64,000 bases of DNA from a virus. Of this stretch, positions 29,807 to 36,602 are shown piece by piece (positions within the stretch are counted from its first letter, which is position 1; each line of letters begins with the position of its first letter). A program made the translations under genes and the position numbers. The stretch spans positions 1 through 64,000 of IMG/VR virus record IMGVR_UViG_3300021964_000050; one strand, 5' to 3'. The notes under the pieces were generated by a model that worked only from the letters and a program-made list of their open reading frames with translations, was not told the origin of the DNA and did no database searches.

Positions 29807-31882
29807 ATGGCTAAGACCAAGAACTACAACAAGCACCTCCGCCCACAGCGTGGGCTGGGTCAGGCAGTCAGCCGTCAGCGCAAGCGTGCTACCGATCAAC
29901 TCAAGCGTGAGTCTCAGAACCGCCGTGACCGTGAGCGTGCCATGGCTCGTGAGTTGTTAGACCAGCGTCGTCGTCAGAACCCACAACAGCGTGCGGAGCA
30001 TCTGTGGCGACACAACGTACTCAAGGCCACCATCGACCATCAGACTGCCGTCATGAAGTCGTACGGCATCAACGTGCCAGTCAAGACTTCCTTCTCTTCC
30101 ATGTTGTGGGGGCGTCAAAAGAGTCTCAAGGCTTGGACAGACCACCAGCAGATTGTCATTCAGTTCCCCGAACATCTGTTGCCGGTTGACCGCACCAACA
30201 CCGATGCTCTCGTGGACGGCATCGCCACCTTGCGTGGCGTGTTCCAACACGAGTTGGGTCACATCCGGTTCACCACCCCGTTCCTACAACTGGGCTGGGT
30301 AGACTTCACTGACGTCCCGATGCGAGAACTGCACTGGCCGTGGAACTGTCTGGAAGATCAGCGCATGGAGTCGGCAGTCGTTGCTGACGTGCCTCGTCTG
30401 GCTTCGTACTTCACGACGATGATCGTGGAGCACATCGTCAAGGGCAACGATGCTGACCGCTCGTGGCTCTTGCTCGCCGGTCGGACGTACCTACCCACCA
30501 TCCTGCGCCAGCAGTCTCGTGACCTCTTCGTAAGCATCTACGGAGAATCGTTGGCACGGCGTTGGGAGTCTGAGGTGCAGACGTACATCGGTGCCAAGTC
30601 CCACGACGAACTCCGTGAGTCTGTCATCCGTGCCCATGCTCTTCTGCAAGAGATCAAGGCTGACATGCCGTCGCCATCAGTTGATGAGCACCACGGAGAG
30701 ACTGGTCAGTCTGACCCCTCTGATAGTGCTACCGATATCGACAACGACGACTTGGAGAAGGACGAGTCGGGTGACAGCACCGGCACTGCCGATGGCACCG
30801 GCGATGAGTCAGACGACGAGGGCGCTGGTGCCGGTGAGTCCGGCAACGAGTCAGACGCTGACAGCACCACGTCATCCAGTGACGGCGACGAGTCCAGCGA
30901 CGGCGACGATGGTCAGTCCACCAGTGCCAACGCCGACGCTGGTGAGTCCGATCAGGATGCTCAAGCGCAGTCATCGGGCAACGGTGCCACCACTGGCTCT
31001 CTTGACACGAGCAACATCCGTAGAGAGATGGAGAGCATCATGCGGGAGGCGATAGACGAAGCCATCAACGAGATGCGTGCAGACAGCACCAACAACGAAA
31101 TCCTCGTTGAGGCTAACGAACTCAGCAATGATACGGGTTCCATTCCATTCCTTACCGGCCACTCAGCACCTATGTCTGCCGATATGCAGGCAGACGCAGA
31201 GGCGCTGGCTGTCGGCATGGAGAACGCACTCAATGACTTCGTGTCCGCTAGCCAGCCGGTGTGGATGTCTCATCAGGAGCACGGCATCATCGACCCCATC
31301 GCCTTCCGTACCAAGTCGGTCGGTGACATGGACTACCGCCGTGGTCTCACCGGAGACTTCACCGAAGGTCTTGACATCCACGTCTCGCTTCTCTGCGACG
31401 CATCGGTGTCGATGGAGTACGAGCCGATGCAGGCTCTGTCCAAGGTCATCTACGCCACCTCCAAGGCGTGCAACAACCTTGGCATCGGCCTGACCACCAC
31501 GTTGTGGTCATCAGACAGGGACACCTACCGCCTCAGTCCAGAGGATGTCGGTGCGCCCGTTGTCTACGAAACGCTTGGCGGTACTGACCCCACTGAAGCG
31601 CTGGATGATCTGGACAACCACGACATCGGTAACGTGGAGAACCATCTCGTCATCATCTTCACCGATGGTGACTGGAACAGCGACTTCCCCGGTGTTCATC
31701 AGTGGGAGCGCCCCGGTCGCCACACTGTACTCGTGCAATACAACGGGTACTGGCAGAACATGACCGGCGTGCTGGGACGCACCAGCGACACTCGTGGGTG
31801 CGACGAGGCGTTCCGTATCGGAGACGTACTCCAACTTCCGGTGGAGATGACCAGCGCCATCGCCGGTCTGCTCTCCAAGTGA
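29807..31882 (+). CDS. Metallopeptidase-like plus VWA protein (MoxR partner)
   Basis: 691 residues. Basic N-terminus (~1-75). Then 'GVFQHELGHIRFTTPF' (HExxH zinc motif) with 'WNCLEDQRMES' about 40 residues on, the N-x-LED-x-R-x-E signature of VWA-associated metallopeptidases. A ~100-residue Asp/Ser/Glu/Gly linker follows. The C-terminal VWA domain has MIDAS 'LLCDASVSME' (DxSxS) and 'IIFTDGDWN'. CobT-like in outline. With the MoxR ATPase it probably forms a chaperone-like complex; substrate unknown. Confidence 0.87.
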   Translation: MAKTKNYNKHLRPQRGLGQAVSRQRKRATDQLKRESQNRRDRERAMARELLDQRRRQNPQQRAEHLWRHNVLKATIDHQTAVMKSYGINVPVKTSFSSMLWGRQKSLKAWTDHQQIVIQFPEHLLPVDRTNTDALVDGIATLRGVFQHELGHIRFTTPFLQLGWVDFTDVPMRELHWPWNCLEDQRMESAVVADVPRLASYFTTMIVEHIVKGNDADRSWLLLAGRTYLPTILRQQSRDLFVSIYGESLARRWESEVQTYIGAKSHDELRESVIRAHALLQEIKADMPSPSVDEHHGETGQSDPSDSATDIDNDDLEKDESGDSTGTADGTGDESDDEGAGAGESGNESDADSTTSSSDGDESSDGDDGQSTSANADAGESDQDAQAQSSGNGATTGSLDTSNIRREMESIMREAIDEAINEMRADSTNNEILVEANELSNDTGSIPFLTGHSAPMSADMQADAEALAVGMENALNDFVSASQPVWMSHQEHGIIDPIAFRTKSVGDMDYRRGLTGDFTEGLDIHVSLLCDASVSMEYEPMQALSKVIYATSKACNNLGIGLTTTLWSSDRDTYRLSPEDVGAPVVYETLGGTDPTEALDDLDNHDIGNVENHLVIIFTDGDWNSDFPGVHQWERPGRHTVLVQYNGYWQNMTGVLGRTSDTRGCDEAFRIGDVLQLPVEMTSAIAGLLSK

Positions 31883-31885
31883 CAG

Positions 31886-31918
31886 AGGTGAGGGGTGTGG
31901 ATGTCACACCCCTCACCT
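31886..31918 (+). terminator. Long hairpin after VWA gene
   Basis: AGGTGAGGGGTGTG / CACACCCCTCACCT, 14-bp perfect stem with loop GATGT. Confidence 0.8.
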
Positions 31919-31933
31919 ACTGTTGCGTTATCA

Positions 31934-31953
31934 ACCCATACCCATACCAACCC
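31934..31953 (+). promoter_or_regulatory. ACCCATACC element 5
   Basis: ACCCATACCCATACCAACCC, ~22 bp before the next start codon. Confidence 0.55.
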
Positions 31954-31974
31954 ATCCCAAACAAGGAGAATCCA

Positions 31975-32511
31975 ATGCCCAACTGGTGCTCAAACCACAT
32001 CACTATCTCTTCGACCAACGAAGAGTCCATCGACCACATCTGGAACGTCATCCACGCTGATGACGACCTCAACCTCATGGGCTTGCGCCCTCGCCCCGAT
32101 GACGTCGGGGACGGCTGGCACGGCTGGTCAGTCCAACACTGGGGTACCAAGTGGTCGCTGGACATCCACAACATCGACCTCGCTGAGTTCTTCGGTGAGT
32201 TCACCATCAGCATCGGTGCCGACTCAGCGTGGTCGCCACCACTGGAACTGCTGGCGTACATCACTGAGCGTTTCACTGACGTCAAAGCCGACATCTCATT
32301 CCACGAGCAAGGCATGGACTTCATAGGGTTCGCCCACTGTGAGGACGGTCAATACGTCCTCAGCGATGGCTCCATCTCTGACAACCTCCCAGCCGACTTC
32401 GACTGGGACAGTGACGACGCCCAAGATGTCGTCAATGACACCCTTGACATGTTGCTTGACCAACATGAGACACACGTAATGACCCAACTAACAATGAAAG
32501 CAGGTAACTGA
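31975..32511 (+). CDS. YubB/DUF1281 ferredoxin-like fold protein
   Basis: 178 residues from ATG at 31975 (AAGGAG upstream). Family signatures: 'MPNWCSNHITI', 'WSVQHWGTKWSLD', 'FTISIGADSAWSPPLELL' and 'DISFHEQGMDFIG'. This family is widespread in plasmids and phages as an early accessory protein; its biochemical role is not established. The C-terminal ~45 residues are acidic. Confidence 0.88.
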   Translation: MPNWCSNHITISSTNEESIDHIWNVIHADDDLNLMGLRPRPDDVGDGWHGWSVQHWGTKWSLDIHNIDLAEFFGEFTISIGADSAWSPPLELLAYITERFTDVKADISFHEQGMDFIGFAHCEDGQYVLSDGSISDNLPADFDWDSDDAQDVVNDTLDMLLDQHETHVMTQLTMKAGN

Positions 32512-32512
32512 C

Positions 32513-32680
32513 ATGGGGAAATACACCATCACCGTCTTAGACGAGATCTACACACACAAGTTGGTCGAAGCCGACAGCGAGGAAGCCATCCACGTTGGTG
32601 ACTACAACGTCATCGAAGAGTGGGAGGCCAACGCTGGAGAGTGTGACCAAATCATCAACATCGAAAGGAACCCGAAATGA
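32513..32680 (+). CDS. Small acidic protein (55 aa)
   Basis: MGKYTITVLDEIYTHKLVEA then a Glu/Asp-rich end. Begins one base after the preceding stop and overlaps the next start as ATGA. Beta-strand start followed by 'DSEEAIHVGDYNVIEEWE' resembles small ubiquitin-like or 'FVEADSEEEA' domains common in phages. Unknown function. Confidence 0.75.
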   Translation: MGKYTITVLDEIYTHKLVEADSEEAIHVGDYNVIEEWEANAGECDQIINIERNPK

Positions 32681-32937
32681 TATCCCTATCAAACGAAGAG
32701 ACATCCCTGTTGGACGACGAAGAGACAGCCCTGCTGGGCAACGAGTACGTCGTCACGTTTATCGCAGACAACTGGAAACTGTCTGTCTGTGTGAAAGGCG
32801 TGCAGGATTACAAGTGCGCCGACGAGGGCGAGTTAGCCATCTGGCTGGCTGACAACCTCATGTGGCACAAGTTGGGGTTCCGTCCCCGAGACATTGCAGA
32901 AGTAATCGAATACTACAAAGAGGAGGGAGGTGAATGA
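32677..32937 (+). CDS. Small acidic protein (86 aa)
   Basis: N-terminal Glu/Asp/Leu-rich helix, then 'NEYVVTFIADNWKLSVCVKGVQDYKCADEGELAIWLADNLMWHKLGFRPRDIAEVI'. Coupled at both ends by overlaps. Unknown function. Confidence 0.75.
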   Translation: MISLSNEETSLLDDEETALLGNEYVVTFIADNWKLSVCVKGVQDYKCADEGELAIWLADNLMWHKLGFRPRDIAEVIEYYKEEGGE

Positions 32938-33253
32938 AATAAACACGCTAACGAAAGATGACTTCGCCACTGAGGTGGCGTACGTCTTGTACTACAACCG
33001 TCATCGACTGCCTACGGGCTTCGACACCGACCCTGACGACGAGTGGAAACTGGATAGTAAGCAGTGGGAGGAACAAGTCCCCAAATACATCCGTGACCTC
33101 GTTGAGCGAGATTTCTACGACAGAAAACTCAACGGTGAGAAAGTATTCGGCATCGACCCACAGAACGAGTATGTATGGACAATGTTCTGTCTGTGGGAGA
33201 TGCTGAACGAGATGGGTCTAGAAACAGAAGATGACCACCGTCCCTCAGAATGA
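32930..33253 (+). CDS. Hypothetical protein (107 aa), GTG start
   Basis: GTG at 32930 with AGGAGG just upstream, overlapping the previous gene by 8 bp. Acidic helical protein with aromatic clusters 'VAYVLYYNRHRLPTGFD' and 'YVWTMFCLWEMLNEMG'. Unknown. Confidence 0.72.
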   Translation: MNEINTLTKDDFATEVAYVLYYNRHRLPTGFDTDPDDEWKLDSKQWEEQVPKYIRDLVERDFYDRKLNGEKVFGIDPQNEYVWTMFCLWEMLNEMGLETEDDHRPSE

Positions 33254-33325
33254 GGGAGTATCCACTAACCCAACTACACCTTGATAGGTAACCCCTATCC
33301 ACGACAATCCGAAAGGACACTCAAC

Positions 33326-33568
33326 ATGAAAGTACCAAAGGTATGCCCTCTCTGTGAGGGCTGGATTCCCAACAACGAGCAACCGGGGGCGTATCCCGGT
33401 GCGCTCTCCCGGCGTGACAATAAGACGGAGATCTGCTCCGCTTGTGGCACCGCTGAGGCCGTGGAGGACTACTACACGGACATCTACGGGCAGGAAGCCC
33501 GTCTTGTACCACTCACCGAAGAGCGAGCAGATAAGTTGCTCAAAATGATTCTGGAGGACGAAGAGTGA
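33326..33568 (+). CDS. Zinc-ribbon protein with RDNKTEICS motif
   Basis: 80 residues from ATG at 33326 (AAAGGA upstream; the longer TTG frame is rejected). C-x2-C ('CPLCEG') then 'ALSRRDNKTEICSACGTAEAVED', a zinc-ribbon pattern very common in actinophage small proteins. Likely nucleic-acid or protein binding. Confidence 0.82.
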   Translation: MKVPKVCPLCEGWIPNNEQPGAYPGALSRRDNKTEICSACGTAEAVEDYYTDIYGQEARLVPLTEERADKLLKMILEDEE

Positions 33569-33795
33569 GTTCATACGACAACTGGAAATGCACCGACCCT
33601 GCCCTTGAGGGGGCAGAGGATTGGGAGCGTGAGTGCGAGGCGTACGAGGACTCCCCCGAGTACGCCACCGACCTAGAGCAGTGGCTCAAGGAGGCGCACG
33701 AAGAAGAGCCTGACGAGACCTTCACGGAGGAGGACTACCAGCGCTCTTCTGCGTACGAGAACATCATCGAAGAACGAATGAAACCGGAGTACTGA
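33565..33795 (+). CDS. Acidic hypothetical protein (76 aa)
   Basis: GTG start overlapping the previous stop (GTGA). Extremely acidic (many Glu/Asp, also Tyr): 'EDWERECEAYEDSPEYATDLEQWLKEAHEEEPDETF'. Might mimic DNA, but there is no family evidence. Confidence 0.72.
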   Translation: MSSYDNWKCTDPALEGAEDWERECEAYEDSPEYATDLEQWLKEAHEEEPDETFTEEDYQRSSAYENIIEERMKPEY

Positions 33796-33796
33796 T

Positions 33797-34078
33797 ATGG
33801 CTACGACACTCAAGAACCTACTCATCACCGCACTCTATGCAGACGACAAGGTGCGGACAGGTAACTGGACTGCTCACCGCAACCTCTATCGACCACAGTG
33901 TGTGCTCGTGTTCCACGGCACCAAGGTCATCATGGAAGTTGATATGCAAGATAAGACCGTCAACTCGCTCACCTACAAGGTTCCGAAGGCAAAAGAGATG
34001 GAGAGCATCTCACGGATCTTGGCTGGCGGCGGGATTGAGCAGAAATATGAACCAGCACAGAAAGGCATAGGGGTATGA
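33797..34078 (+). CDS. Hypothetical alpha/beta protein (93 aa)
   Basis: 'LITALYADDKVRTGNWTAHRNLYRPQCVLVFHGTKVIMEVDMQDKTVNSLTYKV' has beta-hairpin character. Starts one base after the upstream stop and overlaps the next gene as ATGA. Unknown. Confidence 0.73.
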   Translation: MATTLKNLLITALYADDKVRTGNWTAHRNLYRPQCVLVFHGTKVIMEVDMQDKTVNSLTYKVPKAKEMESISRILAGGGIEQKYEPAQKGIGV

Positions 34079-34230
34079 CATCGCTACTGGCTTGGCTTGA
34101 TGACCTGCCTGAGGGCGCAACGCCCGTGACCGAGTGGACGCCTCGTGCGTTCCTAGCCATCGGCGTGGCCTTGACAGGTATCGCCTACATCATTTACTTT
34201 TACAAGACCGACCCCGGAGAGGAGGAATGA
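34075..34230 (+). CDS. Small membrane protein (51 aa)
   Basis: MTSLLAWLDDLPEGATPVTE followed by a membrane helix 'FLAIGVALTGIAYIIYFY' and an acidic end. Overlaps the previous gene (ATGA). One of four tiny membrane proteins in this operon. Confidence 0.7.
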   Translation: MTSLLAWLDDLPEGATPVTEWTPRAFLAIGVALTGIAYIIYFYKTDPGEEE

Positions 34231-34232
34231 CA

Positions 34233-34310
34233 ATGATTGACTGGATGCAGACCATCGCCATCGTAGGGCTGACGCTCTACCTCATCATCTACAAGAAGAA
34301 GGAGAAGTAA
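34233..34310 (+). CDS. 25-residue membrane peptide
   Basis: MIDWMQTIAIVGLTLYLIIY and a Lys/Glu tail. GGAGG lies 7 nt upstream and the stop overlaps the next start as TAATG. Single membrane helix; could be a toxin-like or membrane-modulating peptide. Confidence 0.6.
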   Translation: MIDWMQTIAIVGLTLYLIIYKKKEK

Positions 34311-34594
34311 TGTACGAACTCAACGACCTGCTCCGTGAGTGGGCACAGAAGCACCAACGGGTGCTGACCGATGACGCATTGGACAACGCTGTCCACGCCG
34401 TCAGCGAAATGCTCCCCAGCAAGAAGATGTCACGCCACAACGTGCTGACACGCCGTGACGGTAACTACGTCGTCACCGATGGACAGCGTACGTACGTGGC
34501 TGGCTCGTTCCGTGAGGCCAAGTATGTGATGGACGTCTGCCACGCAGAGAACCTTCCAGTCGCTGGCTACATCGCCATGTATTGCGAGGGGTGA
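34310..34594 (+). CDS. Hypothetical protein (94 aa)
   Basis: 'ELNDLLREWAQKHQRVLTDDALDNAVHAVSEML' helical N-terminus, then a beta hairpin 'NVLTRRDGNYVVTDGQRTYVAGSFREAKYVMDVCHAENLP'. Compact two-part protein, unknown family. Confidence 0.75.
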   Translation: MYELNDLLREWAQKHQRVLTDDALDNAVHAVSEMLPSKKMSRHNVLTRRDGNYVVTDGQRTYVAGSFREAKYVMDVCHAENLPVAGYIAMYCEG

Positions 34595-34600
34595 GCAGAT

Positions 34601-34855
34601 GTGGAACTTATCTCTATCATCACTAGCAACAATCGCCCTACGGAGTACACAGGGCTAGGCAACCTTGGCTTCCTATGGATAGTCGGGGCGGTACTGTTAG
34701 CAGGCTACATCGCCTGTTTTCTCGTTGGCCGACAGATCGGTAAAGCATGGAACAGCGACGACCCACCTTTCGCTAAGAAGGTCATCGACAGCATCGTCAA
34801 AGGCAACGCTCCCAAACTCAAAGACCCATCCCATTACATGAAAGGCAAGAAATGA
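34601..34855 (+). CDS. Membrane protein (84 aa), GTG start
   Basis: GTG at 34601. Membrane helix 'FLWIVGAVLLAGYIACFLVG' followed by a basic cytoplasmic tail. Overlaps the following gene as ATGA. Unknown. Confidence 0.7.
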   Translation: MELISIITSNNRPTEYTGLGNLGFLWIVGAVLLAGYIACFLVGRQIGKAWNSDDPPFAKKVIDSIVKGNAPKLKDPSHYMKGKK

Positions 34856-35139
34856 GTATCGAAGTAAAGTCACACAAGCACGAGAAGATGACCGTCGTGT
34901 GTGTCACTGGAGAGTCAGAGGCCGTCTCAGAGATCGGTCTGGACATCCACGACAACGGTACGTCGTGGGCAATCGTTGGCTGGAAGGGCAAGGGCAAGAG
35001 CGCCGTATGGGAGTACTTTCTCCCTGAGGGGGCGCAGAGTACCCTGCTTCACCTACTGTCCACCCAGTCCATGGGTAAGACCGCATGGCATATCAAGCGC
35101 ATTGCTGAAGAGGCTCGCCAACTAGGTGGTCAGTCATGA
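34852..35139 (+). CDS. Hypothetical protein (95 aa)
   Basis: Alpha/beta protein 'KMTVVCVTGESEAVSEIGLDIHDNGTSWAIVGWKGKGKSAVWEYF'; 'GKGKSA' is only superficially like a P-loop. Coupled to neighbours by ATGA overlaps. Unknown. Confidence 0.73.
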   Translation: MSIEVKSHKHEKMTVVCVTGESEAVSEIGLDIHDNGTSWAIVGWKGKGKSAVWEYFLPEGAQSTLLHLLSTQSMGKTAWHIKRIAEEARQLGGQS

Positions 35140-35198
35140 CCGCTTGGGCGATCTTCTTAGGCGGTGTCGTACTGCTCTCGTATCTCCGCTGGAGATGA
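35136..35198 (+). CDS. 20-residue hydrophobic peptide
   Basis: MTAWAIFLGGVVLLSYLRWR, overlapping the previous stop as ATGA. One short membrane helix. Too small for certainty, but it follows the operon's pattern of tiny membrane peptides. Confidence 0.4.
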   Translation: MTAWAIFLGGVVLLSYLRWR

Positions 35199-35228
35199 GC
35201 GTGCTACGGTATCGAAGGAGGTCTAACC

Positions 35229-35360
35229 ATGGCTAAGAACAGCAAGACATATGAGTGCCCCAACTGTGGCACAACAATCACAATCAACGTCAAGCCGACG
35301 TACCCACCAACGTGCAGTAAGCACACCGGCGGTGGCAAGTTGATGAAAGAAAAGAAGTAA
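35229..35360 (+). CDS. 43-residue zinc-ribbon protein
   Basis: GAAGGAGG precedes the ATG. C-x2-C ('CPNCGT') and a downstream 'CSKH' supply four zinc ligands; Lys-rich ends. Typical of very small phage zinc fingers. Function unknown. Confidence 0.75.
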   Translation: MAKNSKTYECPNCGTTITINVKPTYPPTCSKHTGGGKLMKEKK

Positions 35361-35385
35361 CAATAAGGGCGCACCCAACATCCGG

Positions 35386-35404
35386 CATACCATACCCATA
35401 CCCG
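35386..35404 (+). promoter_or_regulatory. ACCCATACC element 6
   Basis: CATACCATACCCATACCCG, ~20 bp before the start of the DNA glycosylase gene. Confidence 0.5.
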
Positions 35405-35423
35405 TACAAAGAAGGAGCACAAC

Positions 35424-35873
35424 ATGCAAACATTCGCACCCGAAGGTCGTGCCATCGACCACGGCTTCCGAGCACTGGACTACCAACGCTTAGGCAAGCA
35501 ACGTGTTGAGGCGTGGCAGATTCTCAACGTCCTGCGTGGCGTAGACAACGAAGGCAACCCCAAGAACCACAAGGGCTGGGTCAACCACCCTGCCACCCGT
35601 ATGTGGGACGGTCACATCGCTGGCCTAGCGTTCTACGGGATGCTCTGCTGTAAGGAGTGGATTAGTCGTGGCTACAACGACTCCATGCTTCACCGCTTTG
35701 AGGCCGTCTACGTCAAATACACCGACTGGGGCGACGACCCCACACCCCCAGCGTTCTTAGACGACATCTGTATCTCGCACCGGAGCAACCTCATCCGCAA
35801 GTTGCCCGAGCATTACCAACCTCTATGGCCTGATACACCGGCAGACTTGCCGTACGTCTGGCCTGTAGCGTAA
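35424..35873 (+). CDS. Pyrimidine-dimer DNA glycosylase (T4 endonuclease V-like)
   Basis: 149 residues. 'MQTFAPEG...HGFRALDYQRLGKQRVEAWQILNVLRG' and 'KGWVNHPATRMWDGHIAGLAFYGMLCCKEWISRGY' match the MSMEG_6728/Pyr_excise-like family: N-terminal amine nucleophile region, R-L-G-K-Q-R-V-E, then NHPAxxMW. It would excise UV photoproducts, fitting a phage of sunlit waters. The exact lesion is inferred from family. Confidence 0.85.
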   Translation: MQTFAPEGRAIDHGFRALDYQRLGKQRVEAWQILNVLRGVDNEGNPKNHKGWVNHPATRMWDGHIAGLAFYGMLCCKEWISRGYNDSMLHRFEAVYVKYTDWGDDPTPPAFLDDICISHRSNLIRKLPEHYQPLWPDTPADLPYVWPVA

Positions 35874-35993
35874 GGAAGTCAGGTCGGTAACCTAGGTAAC
35901 CGTGCGTTCTCATTACGCCTCCTTTCGCCTTGGTGACTTCCTCCCCTCTCACTCTCTCGTGCAGTCGCAGTGAGAGGGGTGATACCGACCTCC
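35874..35993 (+). ncRNA. Structured intergenic RNA with competing pairings
   Basis: GGAAGTCA (35874-35881) can pair with TGACTTCC (35934-35941); the adjoining GGTCGGTA (35882-35889) can pair with TACCGACC (35983-35990); an inner hairpin CCCCTCTCACT/AGTGAGAGGGG spans 35943-35979. The first two pairings interleave or exclude each other depending on geometry, so this may be a switching leader or a stable 3' end. Confidence 0.4.
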
Positions 35994-36023
35994 TTGACAC
36001 CATCCCAACTACAAAAGTAAGGT
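35994..36023 (+). promoter_or_regulatory. Promoter for leaderless gene 36031
   Basis: -35 TTGACA (35994-35999), 18-bp spacer, -10 TAAGGT (36018-36023), 7 nt to the ATG at 36031, with no Shine-Dalgarno. Confidence 0.65.
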
Positions 36024-36030
36024 TCCATAC

Positions 36031-36546
36031 ATGAACACATTTCATTCCACACATACCACCCATCTCGCACTACGCAATGCCCTGAAAGAGGCATGTTACG
36101 AAGTGCTCAAGACCTTTGAGGATCAAGTGCTGACCACAGGCGAAGTAACCGAACTGGTCAAGGCAGAGTACCCCGATTTGGTTGACTTCATAGACGCCCC
36201 GCAGTCCGATAAGTCACCAGTATCTTCAGTGCTCTTCCAGATTGCGTCCAACACTAAGGGACAGTTTACGTTCATCAAGAACGTGCGAAAAGGGGAATAC
36301 GTATTCACGAAGAAGCGTGTACCAACTCGTACTGACATTATGACGTACAACCCTTCGCTTAGGAATAAGAAGAAGAAGGGTGTACAAACAAGGGTGGCCG
36401 AGCCGGTCACTGAGAGTGTCACTGTACAACTTCCTGCCATCAGCAATGCCCCGCACTTCTCGTTCGTGGGCAAGATTGACGGACAACTTGTTATCAAAGA
36501 CGAGAGAGAGAATCTCTACGTAGTCCAGCCAGCGAAACTGGCTTAG
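36031..36546 (+). CDS. Hypothetical protein, possible winged helix (171 aa)
   Basis: N-terminal helices 'LALRNALKEACYEVLKTFEDQVLTTGEVTELVKAEYPDLVDF' then 'SSVLFQIASNTKGQFTFIKNVRKGEYVFTKK' resemble a winged-helix arrangement (helices plus beta wing). A Lys-rich linker and a small C-terminal beta domain follow. Leaderless promoter and strong terminator make it a single-gene unit; a regulator is plausible but not shown. Confidence 0.72.
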   Translation: MNTFHSTHTTHLALRNALKEACYEVLKTFEDQVLTTGEVTELVKAEYPDLVDFIDAPQSDKSPVSSVLFQIASNTKGQFTFIKNVRKGEYVFTKKRVPTRTDIMTYNPSLRNKKKKGVQTRVAEPVTESVTVQLPAISNAPHFSFVGKIDGQLVIKDERENLYVVQPAKLA

Positions 36547-36554
36547 CAGTAATG

Positions 36555-36587
36555 AAAGAGGGGAGGCTTCGGCCTCCCCTCTTTTTT
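36555..36587. terminator. Classic bidirectional terminator
   Basis: AAAGAGGGGAGGC-TTCG-GCCTCCCCTCTTT with a U-run (36582-36587): 13-bp stem with a UUCG loop. It separates the rightward early block from the leftward block. Confidence 0.92.
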
Positions 36588-36602
36588 GCGTTCTAGGGTC
36601 AT

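Noticed and set aside
30591-31055. 154-codon frame inside the VWA gene
   Set aside because: Shifted reading of the repetitive acidic linker; a Thr/Ser/Pro run without start signal.
28443-31882. Direct naming of the pair as cobS and cobT
   Set aside because: The VWA protein has zincin motifs not found in CobT and no CobN is present, so the cobaltochelatase names are not justified.
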